From a virus: DNA of 29,845 nt. A program made the position numbers and the translations under genes. The stretch is taken from positions 1 to 29,845 of the IMG/VR virus record IMGVR_UViG_3300025117_000193. One strand, written 5' to 3'. Positions within the stretch are counted from its first letter, which is position 1; every line of letters starts with the position of its first letter. Below the pieces are notes generated by a model. The model did no database searches, was not told where the DNA came from, and saw only the letters and a list, made by a program, of their open reading frames with translations. This document shows, one piece after another, positions 4,874 to 11,299 of the stretch.

Positions 4874-5733
4874 AAAAGAAAACCGAACAAGAAATAACCC
4901 AACTGGAAAAAGAACTCGCCGAATACAAAGGCGAAGACCGGGTTGTGTCCTCAACTGAAATCTGGGAAGAATATAAAAAACTGCCGGAACGAAAAAGGTT
5001 AGAGTGCGGTTTCCCGTCTTTAGACAAATGGTTTAATGGTTTTGAAGTCGGAGAATTGATTTTGGTAACTGGCCCCGCTGATGGCGGAAAAACAACTTTT
5101 TTAACTTCCTCTTTGAAAAATATGTCCGCAAAATCAATTCCGACTTTGTTGTTTTCTTTTGAAGAAGCGCCGCAGAATTTATTAAAAAAAATTACTCTTG
5201 AAGATTCTACGCCGCCGGTTTTTTATGTTCCTCGCCAAATGACCGAAAACACAATTTTATGGATGGAGAAAAAAATAATTGAAGCCAAAGTGAAATTTAA
5301 TGTTGAAGCGGTTTTTATAGATAACATCCATCAGATTTTTTCTATAAACCAGTTCGTGAAAAATTTATCTTTGGAAATTGGCGATATGGTGGCTTACATA
5401 AAAAATATCTGTTTAACTCACGGTGTAGTGATTTTTATGATTGCTCATTCGCGAGACAATCCCAACAAGTCGGAACCGGTGCTTTCTGACATACGGGATT
5501 CTGGGTTGATACCGCGAATTGCCGATTCAGCTATTGGTGTTTGGCGGATACCAAATTCTGAAGGAGTGGTAAAAGACGGTCGGTATATGTCCGAAGTCGG
5601 GCCGGAAGACAACAAAGCCAAAATCAGGATTTTGAAAAACCGGCGCGAAGGAACGAAAGGAACTTGTGTTGTTTATCATCGTAATCATTTTTTGGAAGAA
5701 CAAAAATCAAAAGATGAATTAGGAAATTGGTAA
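4870..5733 (+). CDS. Replicative DNA helicase, DnaB-type (RecA fold)
   Basis: 287 residues. Motor motifs in order: Walker A GPADGGKTT (68-76), a glutamate motif FSFEEA (95-100), Walker B VFIDN (148-152), sensor-like MIAHS (190-194), the DnaB-like SDIRDSGLIPRIAD (206-219), and arginine-finger/H4-like ILKNRREGTKG (254-264). These define a DnaB C-terminal-type hexameric helicase. The primase-interacting N-terminal domain of full DnaB is missing; only a ~45-residue charged helical leader precedes the motor. AGGA precedes the ATG by 7 nt, one of the few clear Shine-Dalgarno sites here. It would unwind DNA at the fork, loaded by the two upstream proteins. Confidence 0.85.
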   Translation: MKKKTEQEITQLEKELAEYKGEDRVVSSTEIWEEYKKLPERKRLECGFPSLDKWFNGFEVGELILVTGPADGGKTTFLTSSLKNMSAKSIPTLLFSFEEAPQNLLKKITLEDSTPPVFYVPRQMTENTILWMEKKIIEAKVKFNVEAVFIDNIHQIFSINQFVKNLSLEIGDMVAYIKNICLTHGVVIFMIAHSRDNPNKSEPVLSDIRDSGLIPRIADSAIGVWRIPNSEGVVKDGRYMSEVGPEDNKAKIRILKNRREGTKGTCVVYHRNHFLEEQKSKDELGNW

Positions 5734-5734
5734 T

Positions 5735-6124
5735 ATGAACGAAATCTACGATATAATTTTAGGGTGGAAGCACAGATGGTTCAGAGAAGAACTGCCGAAA
5801 ATTTTGGCGGTGTTTGACAAACACGATGTTGACGGAATGATTAAAGATGATTTGCGGAAAAAAATTGAATGGAGTGAAAATAGAATAAAAGAATTGGAAA
5901 GCGATAATTTTATGAAAAGGCAACAAGGGGTGAATTACGATGACAGAAAAAATCTTGTGGAAAAAATAACTGCTGGGAAAAGTGTGATTTCAAAATGGAA
6001 AAGCATTTTAACTAAACCAATGAATCACCCCGCCGTTTGGTTAAAAGAAGGCGATTATCAAACCATTAAGCGAGTGGGATTTAGAAAATTTATTAGTTTA
6101 TTTTATGAATTGGCTTATGACTGA
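5735..6124 (+). CDS. Conserved-looking replication-operon protein, unknown
   Basis: 129 residues, starting 2 nt after the helicase stop and overlapping the next gene. Predominantly helical and charged, with a likely coiled coil in the middle (IEWSENRIKELESDNFMKRQ) and Trp/aromatic-rich ends (GWKHRWFREELP; FRKFISLFYELAYD). I do not recognise a family. Its location in an unbroken replication/recombination operon suggests a DNA-metabolism accessory. Confidence 0.55.
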   Translation: MNEIYDIILGWKHRWFREELPKILAVFDKHDVDGMIKDDLRKKIEWSENRIKELESDNFMKRQQGVNYDDRKNLVEKITAGKSVISKWKSILTKPMNHPAVWLKEGDYQTIKRVGFRKFISLFYELAYD

Positions 6125-6560
6125 CTTAACCTCAAAATTTTGGTATAGCGAAATGGCGGATGAATGTCGGGCTATTTTCACCGAGAAACTTTTTAATCAC
6201 CGCTGGGAGCTGGTGGAACTTTATCATTTAATCGGCAAAAGAATTTTAGAGGAAAGCAAAAACGCCAAATGGAGCGAAATCATCAAACCGCTTTCTGGGG
6301 ACTTAAACATTCACGAACGCAATTTGTATTACGCCGTGAAATTCGCCGAGAAGTTTCCAGAGATAGATAAACTTCCGGATGGAAAAGTCGCATCTTGGAG
6401 CAAAGTGCGGAAACTTCTGCCGGCTCATCCGCAGGACGAAAAACCAGAATTGGAAATTAGCGTTATCGCCGAAAAACTTTTGAAAAAGCATGGTGAAAAG
6501 TTTTGTAAAGAATTGGTCGTAGAATTATCAGAACAAATTAAAATCATCAATGAAAAGTGA
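6105..6560 (+). CDS. DUF1016_N-like protein
   Basis: 151 residues from ATG 6105; an alternative in-frame ATG is at 6117, four codons later. The core (ELVELYHLIGKRILEES, then IIKPLSGDLNIHERNLYYAVKFAEKFPE) resembles the N-terminal winged-helix part of DUF1016/YhcG proteins, which join a PD-(D/E)XK nuclease in their full form. No nuclease domain is present here: the C-terminus is a Lys/Glu-rich helix. DNA binding is therefore plausible but a nuclease is not. It overlaps both neighbours, so it belongs to the replication operon. Confidence 0.5.
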   Translation: MNWLMTDLTSKFWYSEMADECRAIFTEKLFNHRWELVELYHLIGKRILEESKNAKWSEIIKPLSGDLNIHERNLYYAVKFAEKFPEIDKLPDGKVASWSKVRKLLPAHPQDEKPELEISVIAEKLLKKHGEKFCKELVVELSEQIKIINEK

Positions 6561-6699
6561 ATATAAACCAATACCCAGATTTAACAATCATACAAATTGC
6601 GCTGGTCATCAGAACTGGATGTTGGATTGCGAATATACCAACAAAGAAGACCGAGAAGCCTTGATAAAGGCAATAGATAATTATTTAGGGAAAAATTGA
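6550..6699 (+). CDS. Small protein with Cys/His pair
   Basis: 49 residues, overlapping the previous gene by 11 nt. It contains NCAGH and DCEY, so Cys17, His20 and Cys27 could bind a metal, followed by an acidic/basic helix (NKEDREALIKAIDNYL). Its stop overlaps the second copy of the 20-bp dispersed repeat. Family unknown. Confidence 0.45.
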   Translation: MKSEYKPIPRFNNHTNCAGHQNWMLDCEYTNKEDREALIKAIDNYLGKN

Positions 6700-6715
6700 A
6701 CCGAAATTCAAAAAT
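6696..6715 (+). repeat. 20-bp dispersed repeat, copy 2
   Basis: Identical to 3586-3605. It lies immediately upstream of, and touching, the ATG of the NinG-like gene (6714). A TTG within it could extend that ORF by six codons, but the repeat nature argues for a non-coding or regulatory role. Confidence 0.5.
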
Positions 6716-7103
6716 GAAAAAAAATAGTGTTAAATCTTTGAGAAAAGAATTATGGAATTTATGTCGCAAACTTGCCGAAAAACTTTATCCAAATTCAAAA
6801 TGTTATACTTGTGATGTTCCTGTATTTGGACAAAATAAACATTTGGGACACTTAATTCCTTCGTCAACTTGTGGGGTGTTTTTAAGATATGATGTTAAAA
6901 GAAATTTAAGGTGGCAGTGTGCTAGATGTAATTTGTGGGAAGGTGGCAATGGCGCCGAGTTTTACCGACGAATGGTGGAAGAAGTTGGTAAAAAAGCGGT
7001 GGATAAATTGTTTGCTGATAAAAATCATGTTATAATAAAAGCAGATAAAATTTTTTATCAAAATAAAATAAATGAATACAAAAAAATTCTTTTTAACTTG
7101 TAA
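6714..7103 (+). CDS. ninG: NinG/Rap-like recombination endonuclease
   Basis: 129 residues from ATG 6714. Two zinc knuckles (CYTCD and CARCN) flank the diagnostic lambda NinG-type segment GHLIPSSTC...LRYDVKRNLRWQC...GGNGAEFYRRM. NinG/Rap cuts branched DNA such as D-loops and Holliday junctions during phage recombination. It fits the nuclease-SSB-helicase set upstream. The 3' end carries a promoter for the following HNH gene, and the two genes overlap by 32 nt. Confidence 0.75.
   Translation: MKKNSVKSLRKELWNLCRKLAEKLYPNSKCYTCDVPVFGQNKHLGHLIPSSTCGVFLRYDVKRNLRWQCARCNLWEGGNGAEFYRRMVEEVGKKAVDKLFADKNHVIIKADKIFYQNKINEYKKILFNL
7008..7036 (+). promoter_or_regulatory. Promoter inside ninG driving the HNH gene
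   Basis: TTGTTT (7008-7013), 17-nt spacer, TGT-TATAAT (-10 at 7031-7036). Near-consensus spacing plus an extended -10. Transcription from about 7043 would give a ~29-nt leader to ATG 7072, so the homing-type gene can be expressed independently of its host operon. Confidence 0.6.
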
Positions 7104-7851
7104 TAGGTGTAAGAAAAAAATGAGTATAGAAAAAATGAGGAGAAAAAATATTGCTCATTCTGGTTGGGTTTGTATTCTTTGTTCAAAAGATTTAAATGTT
7201 GTTTGTAAAAATTGTGGTAAATCTTTTCCCAAAAGGTCTCCTGCTTTTAATAAAAAAGGAACTGGCTGTTGTTCTGTAAGATGTGCGGGAATTTTTAAAA
7301 GAAAAAAATATTCATATAAATGTTTAATTTGCGGTAAAATGTTTATAAATAATAATAATTATGATATAGCAAAAAAATATAAAAGATTTAAATTTTGTTC
7401 AAATAAATGTAAAAATGTTGCTAAGGAAATTGAACCTAAAAAATTTCATTGTCTAATTTGTGGAGGACAATTTGAACGAAAATATAGAAATAAATATAAA
7501 TATTGTTCTCAAAAATGTAACGGTAAATCGCATAGTGGTGAAAATTCTTATCTTTGGAAAGGTGGAGTTACCCCAATACACAATAAAATAAGGGCATCAA
7601 TACAATATAAACAATGGCAGAAAGAGGTTTTTATTAGAGATGGTTATTGTTGTTCTTTGTGTGGTGATAGAAAAAAGAAATTTTTAGTTGCTCATCATAT
7701 CCAAAATTTTGCTCAATACCCACAACTCCGTTTTGTTATAGAAAATGGCATTACTTTGTGTAGAAATTGTCATAAAGAATTTCACAAAAAATATGGTAAA
7801 ATTGATAATATAAAAGATCAAATTGAAGAATTTATAAACAGAAAATTGTGA
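7072..7851 (+). CDS. Homing-type HNH endonuclease with zinc-finger array
   Basis: 259 residues. The C-terminal HNH nuclease is clear: zinc pair CSLC (194-197), catalytic AHH (207-209), ENG (224-226) and LCRNCHKEFH (229-238), preceded by RASIQYKQWQKEVFIRDG, a segment usual in homing HNH enzymes. The N-terminal ~150 residues contain about eight Cys-pair knuckles (C10/13, C34/37, C45/48, C66/71, C84/87, C109/113, C127/130, C145/149), probably a site-recognition array. The gene is more AT-rich than its neighbours, overlaps the ninG 3' end and has its own promoter, all signs of a mobile free-standing gene. It likely makes double-strand breaks in related genomes lacking it. Confidence 0.8.
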   Translation: MNTKKFFLTCNRCKKKMSIEKMRRKNIAHSGWVCILCSKDLNVVCKNCGKSFPKRSPAFNKKGTGCCSVRCAGIFKRKKYSYKCLICGKMFINNNNYDIAKKYKRFKFCSNKCKNVAKEIEPKKFHCLICGGQFERKYRNKYKYCSQKCNGKSHSGENSYLWKGGVTPIHNKIRASIQYKQWQKEVFIRDGYCCSLCGDRKKKFLVAHHIQNFAQYPQLRFVIENGITLCRNCHKEFHKKYGKIDNIKDQIEEFINRKL

Positions 7852-7931
7852 AAGCCGATTGCTTGTGGTTTAAGAAATTGATTAAAGAATATGAGGAAAT
7901 AATTAAAACTTATCCACAAATTTTTTCTTGA
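7848..7931 (+). CDS. Possible tiny ORF, GTG start
   Basis: 27 residues from a GTG overlapping the HNH stop (GTGA). Basic/acidic helical sequence (WFKKLIKEYEEIIKTY). Weak case: it is supported only by the overlapping start and an otherwise empty gap; its end overlaps the -35 of the next promoter. Confidence 0.25.
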   Translation: MKADCLWFKKLIKEYEEIIKTYPQIFS

Positions 7932-7956
7932 TTTATAGTTAGTTTTAGTATATAAT
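7929..7956 (+). promoter_or_regulatory. Promoter before the small membrane/zinc cluster and chaperonin
   Basis: TTGATT (7929-7934), 16-nt spacer, TATAAT (7951-7956). The -10 ends 9 nt before ATG 7966, again giving a nearly leaderless mRNA. It probably drives 7966 through 10875, including the chaperonin gene. Confidence 0.6.
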
Positions 7957-7965
7957 TATTGGAAC

Positions 7966-8130
7966 ATGAAAAAAACTCTAATTTTAATCGCCGTAACAAT
8001 CGTGGGGATAATAGCATTTGCTTTCGTGTGGTATTTAATCAGTCCGGAAAAATCCATTGACGATGTTTTCACGCCCGCGCCACAAAAAGAATTTAATTCT
8101 CCTATTCAAATCAATGAAGGAAAAGGTTGA
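7966..8130 (+). CDS. Small single-pass membrane protein
   Basis: 54 residues. MKK then a long hydrophobic helix (TLILIAVTIVGIIAFAFVWYLI) and a ~30-residue polar tail containing IDDVFTPAPQ. A signal-anchor topology with the tail outside is likely. Overlaps the next gene by 17 nt. Function unknown. Confidence 0.55.
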   Translation: MKKTLILIAVTIVGIIAFAFVWYLISPEKSIDDVFTPAPQKEFNSPIQINEGKG

Positions 8131-8299
8131 GAAACGAAAACGCATTTACGATTTCTTTTTTACCAGTTGCGATGAATGCGGGGTAGAATTAAAAAGACAA
8201 AAAAAGCAGGTTAGATATGTTTGTTTCAACTGTAAAAAGAGAAGACAAAAAGAGCGGCGAAAAAGTATTGTAAAGGTAGTTAATTTAATTGTAAGATAA
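8114..8299 (+). CDS. Small basic zinc-ribbon protein
   Basis: 61 residues from ATG 8114, which overlaps the upstream gene by 17 nt; a longer in-frame start at 8057 only adds shadow sequence. CDECG (19-23) and CFNCKKRRQKERR (36 onward) make one zinc ribbon with a strongly basic tail, suggesting nucleic-acid binding. Function otherwise unknown. Confidence 0.55.
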   Translation: MKEKVEKRKRIYDFFFTSCDECGVELKRQKKQVRYVCFNCKKRRQKERRKSIVKVVNLIVR

Positions 8300-8307
8300 T
8301 TGTAAAT

Positions 8308-8481
8308 ATGGGGGATAGATATTTTTTATCACATCTAAAGTGTCCTTATTGCGGAAACGAACAGGAAGATGTCAGTTACGCCGAAAGTTGCGGGCAAATT
8401 GAACATATATGCGAGAACAAAAAGTGTGGCAAGATAAGCAAGATAATTTTGGATTTTCAATTAGTAAAGAAAAAGAAATGA
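8308..8481 (+). CDS. Small zinc-ribbon protein
   Basis: 57 residues. KCPYCG (11-16) and CENKKCG (35-41) give a zinc ribbon, followed by a beta-like KISKIILDF and a basic tail. A GATAAT box ends 7 nt before the ATG, the same spacing as other possible leaderless starts. It overlaps the next gene by ATGA. Confidence 0.5.
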   Translation: MGDRYFLSHLKCPYCGNEQEDVSYAESCGQIEHICENKKCGKISKIILDFQLVKKKK

Positions 8482-8630
8482 CCGAAATACCAACTGAAAT
8501 ACCGAATTGGAAAAAATGCGCCAAATGTGATAAGATGGACTGTGAATTAAGATTTGAAACATTGGAGAAGGAGTGGAGGTGTAGAGAGTGCTATTTTAAT
8601 AAACAAGGAAAAAATGAGCAGAAAAACTGA
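8478..8630 (+). CDS. Small zinc-ribbon protein
   Basis: 50 residues from ATG 8478 (ATGA overlap with the previous gene); the upstream in-frame start at 8409 lies in another gene's coding sequence. CAKCDKMDC (14-22) and CREC (35-38) give a compact zinc ribbon. It overlaps the chaperonin start by 17 nt, so the two are probably translated together. Confidence 0.5.
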   Translation: MTEIPTEIPNWKKCAKCDKMDCELRFETLEKEWRCRECYFNKQGKNEQKN

Positions 8631-10335
8631 ACAAAAACTACACGGTGAGGCGCGGAAAGTCATTTTGAAAGCTGTGAATAAAGTCGCTGATGCGGTGAAA
8701 CTTACTCTTGGCCCCGAAGGGGCGGGGGTTCTGTTGGATAGAAGTTTTAATCGCGGTTCAAGAATTACTAATGATGGCGTAACTGTTGCTAAAAACATTG
8801 TTCCCAAAGATGAATTTGAAAATTTAATCGCAAGGGCTTTTATTGAAGGCGCAAGTAAGACTGGAGAACGAGTTGGCGATGGCACAACTAGCACAATCAG
8901 CATTTCAGCCAAACTTATCAACGACGCTTTTTCACGATTAAGCGATAAAAATAATACTGAAATAAGGGGGCTTGATTCAAATTTTGGTGGGGTAAATTCT
9001 TTACGAAAACATATAATTTCTTGTGTTCCAAAGATTAAAGAAGCAATTAAAGAACGAACCAAAAAAATCAAGACTATTAAAGAACTTGAAGATATCATTG
9101 ATGTTTCTTTGGCCGGCAACAGAGAAGTGGCAAAAATTTTAGCGGAAATAGTGTGGAAAACCGGTGAAGATGGATTTATTACTCTCGCTGATGGTTTTCA
9201 AGGTAAATTAGAAACCGAGGTTATTGAAGGCGCTAGATTTCCTATGAAAATTGTCGCTCCGGTTTTTCTTAATCATCCTGAACGCTATGAAATGGTGGTA
9301 GAAGAATCTTTAGTATTGGTAACGAATTACAAAATTGATTCTATTCGGGATTTTGCTGATTTTTGGAATAATATAAAAGTAAATAAGCTAGTTATTTTTG
9401 CGCCTAATTTTTCTGATGAGGTTTTGGTTCAGATGGTAAAACTGATACAACCTCGCTTATTACCGAATGGACAAACTCAACCTTCGGGAATTCAGATATT
9501 CCCAGTTAAATGTCCTTCTCTTGGTTCGGCGGATTTAACTCCCCATAATTTTGTTGATCTTGCTTTGTTTTGCGATGCTCGGTTCATTGATAAAGACAAA
9601 GGCGATAAATTGAAAGATATCAAAGAGTATGATTTGGGTTTTGTGGAAAAACTGACTGTCAAAAGCGTGGAAGACAGAGAAGATGCTGTAATCTTGGGCG
9701 GAAAAGGAGTGAGAAGCGAGAAAATAAAAAAACATATTGAGGATTTGAAAAGCAGAGTGAATTTAACGAAAATGCCGGAACACAAAGCTTTAATCCAAAA
9801 ACGCATTGCTTCAATGTCTTCGGCTGGGGGTATGATTAAAGTTGGAGCTTCAACAGATGCGGAAGCATTACCACTGAAACATAAAATTGAAGATGCTATT
9901 TTCGCCGGACAAAACGCTTTACGAAATGGATATGTAAAAGGCGGGGGGTTGTGTTTGAAAGAAATTGCTGATGAGCTTTTCAAAGATGATGTTTTAATTC
10001 ACGGCGCTCTTTGCGCGCCGTTTAATCAGATTCAAGAAAACTGTGGCAGTGAATTAAAAATCGGTAAAGATATTATAGACCCCGCCCGTGTGGTAGAATT
10101 GGAGGTGGAACACGGTTTTGGAGTTGCTGCCAATCTTATTACTGTCAAAGCGGTAATACCGGAGTTTGATGAACGCGACCCCAAAGACCCATATAAACTT
10201 ATAGCCGATGCAATCAAACAATACACTTATTTCTTTGCCAAAGATAAAGCTCTTTTCAAAGAAGGAATGGATGAAACAAATGCGGAGGAACTTCAAAAAC
10301 AAGAAGCGCTTATTAACAAAGAATTAAGTGATTAG
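8614..10335 (+). CDS. Phage-encoded GroEL-family chaperonin
   Basis: 573 residues from ATG 8614, with AAGGA just upstream. Chaperonin signatures in order: VKLTLGPEG (28-36), TNDGVTVAK (52-60), the nucleotide-binding GDGTTS (88-93), an apical segment from VIEGARFP to about 375, AGGMIKVGAST (404-414), KIEDAIFAGQNAL (424-436, with the conserved catalytic Asp), GYVKGGG (439-445) and DPARVVELE (489-497). It therefore retains ATPase residues and all three domains. It differs from cellular GroEL by an insert near 106-125, a proline/Gln insert in the apical domain (280-292) and no Gly-Met tail. No GroES gene is in the window. It likely folds virion proteins such as the capsid, alone or with host GroES; it lies just before the packaging and head genes. 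Confidence 0.9.
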   Translation: MSRKTEQKLHGEARKVILKAVNKVADAVKLTLGPEGAGVLLDRSFNRGSRITNDGVTVAKNIVPKDEFENLIARAFIEGASKTGERVGDGTTSTISISAKLINDAFSRLSDKNNTEIRGLDSNFGGVNSLRKHIISCVPKIKEAIKERTKKIKTIKELEDIIDVSLAGNREVAKILAEIVWKTGEDGFITLADGFQGKLETEVIEGARFPMKIVAPVFLNHPERYEMVVEESLVLVTNYKIDSIRDFADFWNNIKVNKLVIFAPNFSDEVLVQMVKLIQPRLLPNGQTQPSGIQIFPVKCPSLGSADLTPHNFVDLALFCDARFIDKDKGDKLKDIKEYDLGFVEKLTVKSVEDREDAVILGGKGVRSEKIKKHIEDLKSRVNLTKMPEHKALIQKRIASMSSAGGMIKVGASTDAEALPLKHKIEDAIFAGQNALRNGYVKGGGLCLKEIADELFKDDVLIHGALCAPFNQIQENCGSELKIGKDIIDPARVVELEVEHGFGVAANLITVKAVIPEFDERDPKDPYKLIADAIKQYTYFFAKDKALFKEGMDETNAEELQKQEALINKELSD

Positions 10336-10513
10336 ATTTTTTATAAAACTTATAAAAGCTTTTAGGATTTTGAAAGAGAAAAATGAATCTCTCGCAAAAT
10401 GGAAGGTCGTGAAGCGGGATAAGTGGAGACAATTGGGGATGAGTGAAAAAGAAATCAAATTTCTTTTGGAAAAGCATAAAAATTCATTTATTAGAACTTT
10501 TAAGCGAACGTAA
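10328..10513 (+). CDS. Small basic protein after the chaperonin
   Basis: 61 residues from GTG 10328, overlapping the chaperonin stop by 8 nt. Very basic and helical (FFIKLIKAFRILKEKNESLAKWK; MSEKEIKFLLEKHKNSF). The second half may be a small DNA-binding helix pair. Family unknown. No co-chaperonin features (no mobile loop or beta-barrel pattern), so not a GroES. Confidence 0.45.
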   Translation: MIRFFIKLIKAFRILKEKNESLAKWKVVKRDKWRQLGMSEKEIKFLLEKHKNSFIRTFKRT

Positions 10514-10514
10514 A

Positions 10515-10709
10515 ATGCCACTATCAAGTATAATGCGACAAAAGTTGAGTAAGTTCGGGAAATTTGCCAAGTCTATGGTAAAAGGAACATATCAAAATTG
10601 GAAAAAAGGGAGCGAGAGAATGATGGACCCGAATGTGCCCGGTTCTTTAACTCATTATGCCGGCCGTGTGATGGATTGGGCGGAATACAATAAATCAAAG
10701 AAAAAATAA
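10515..10709 (+). CDS. Small basic protein, unknown
   Basis: 64 residues from ATG 10515, 1 nt after the previous stop. Basic N-terminus (RQKLSKFGKFAKSMVKGTYQNWKKG), then a proline/glycine segment (DPNVPGSLTHYAGRVMDWAEYN). An in-frame start at 10443 would run out of frame through the previous gene and was rejected. No family recognised. Confidence 0.45.
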   Translation: MPLSSIMRQKLSKFGKFAKSMVKGTYQNWKKGSERMMDPNVPGSLTHYAGRVMDWAEYNKSKKK

Positions 10710-10710
10710 A

Positions 10711-10875
10711 ATGCCATATAATCTTTCAATTCAACAACGAAATAACAAAATGGTTTATTGTATGACCAATAAATCGTCTGGTATGACTTATTGTTATGGT
10801 TCATCGGCTGAAAGACGCAAAGGAATGAAAATGCGCGAAGCTTTTTCTAAGGGGTGGAAAATGACAAAGAAGTAA
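10711..10875 (+). CDS. Small basic protein, unknown
   Basis: 54 residues, immediately after the previous gene (1-nt gap). Tyr/Cys/Met-rich first half (MVYCMTNKSSGMTYCYGSS), Lys/Arg-rich second half (ERRKGMKMREAFSKGWKM). No motif recognised. Last gene of the presumed chaperonin transcription unit before the packaging promoter. Confidence 0.4.
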   Translation: MPYNLSIQQRNNKMVYCMTNKSSGMTYCYGSSAERRKGMKMREAFSKGWKMTKK

Positions 10876-10919
10876 AATGTATTTTAGAGAAATTAGTAAA
10901 AGAACGGAAAAAAAATAAT

Positions 10920-10948
10920 TTGGACAAAATCAAATAAAGTGTTATAAT
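10920..10948 (+). promoter_or_regulatory. Promoter of the packaging operon
   Basis: TTGGAC (10920-10925), 17-nt spacer, TGT-TATAAT (-10 at 10943-10948). Best promoter of the window. The predicted start near 10955 leaves a ~15-nt leader containing AGGCAAC before ATG 10970. Confidence 0.7.
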
Positions 10949-10969
10949 TCAGGGGAATAACAGGCAACT

Positions 10970-11299
10970 ATGGCAAAATTACCTCCACCAAAAGAAACTC
11001 AATTCAAGAAAGGTGTTTCAGGCAATCCAAAAGGTAAGCCCAAAGGTGCTTTTTCTTTGACCACAAAAGTAAAAGAATTTCTTTTGGAAAAAGCCAAAGA
11101 TGGCGAGACCTATGGCGAGAAGTTAAAAAAGGCGGCGGTGTTGCGAGCAATGACAAAATCAGACCCTTTAATGAAAGAGATTTGGGAAAGAATTGACGGC
11201 AAAGTTGCTGATAAACAAGAAACTGATTTAACTGTGAACATTAAAGATATTAGCGATGGTTATAAACAGCTCATTGAAAAAGTAAAAAATGAATCCTAA
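10970..11299 (+). CDS. Terminase small subunit-like (DUF5681 motif)
   Basis: 109 residues. The N-terminus QFKKGVSGNPKGKPKGAF is the DUF5681 signature found in proteins beside large terminases. A helical region follows with a DPLMKEIWERIDGK segment typical of small terminase-type proteins, then an acidic C-terminus. It would recognise phage DNA and regulate the large subunit. It overlaps the large terminase by 11 nt. Confidence 0.7.
   Translation: MAKLPPPKETQFKKGVSGNPKGKPKGAFSLTTKVKEFLLEKAKDGETYGEKLKKAAVLRAMTKSDPLMKEIWERIDGKVADKQETDLTVNIKDISDGYKQLIEKVKNES

Noticed and set aside
8547-9119. Long open frame on the minus strand opposite the chaperonin gene
   Set aside because: It is the antisense of strongly motif-supported GroEL coding sequence, is Ser/Leu-rich as shadows are, and has no promoter or start signal.
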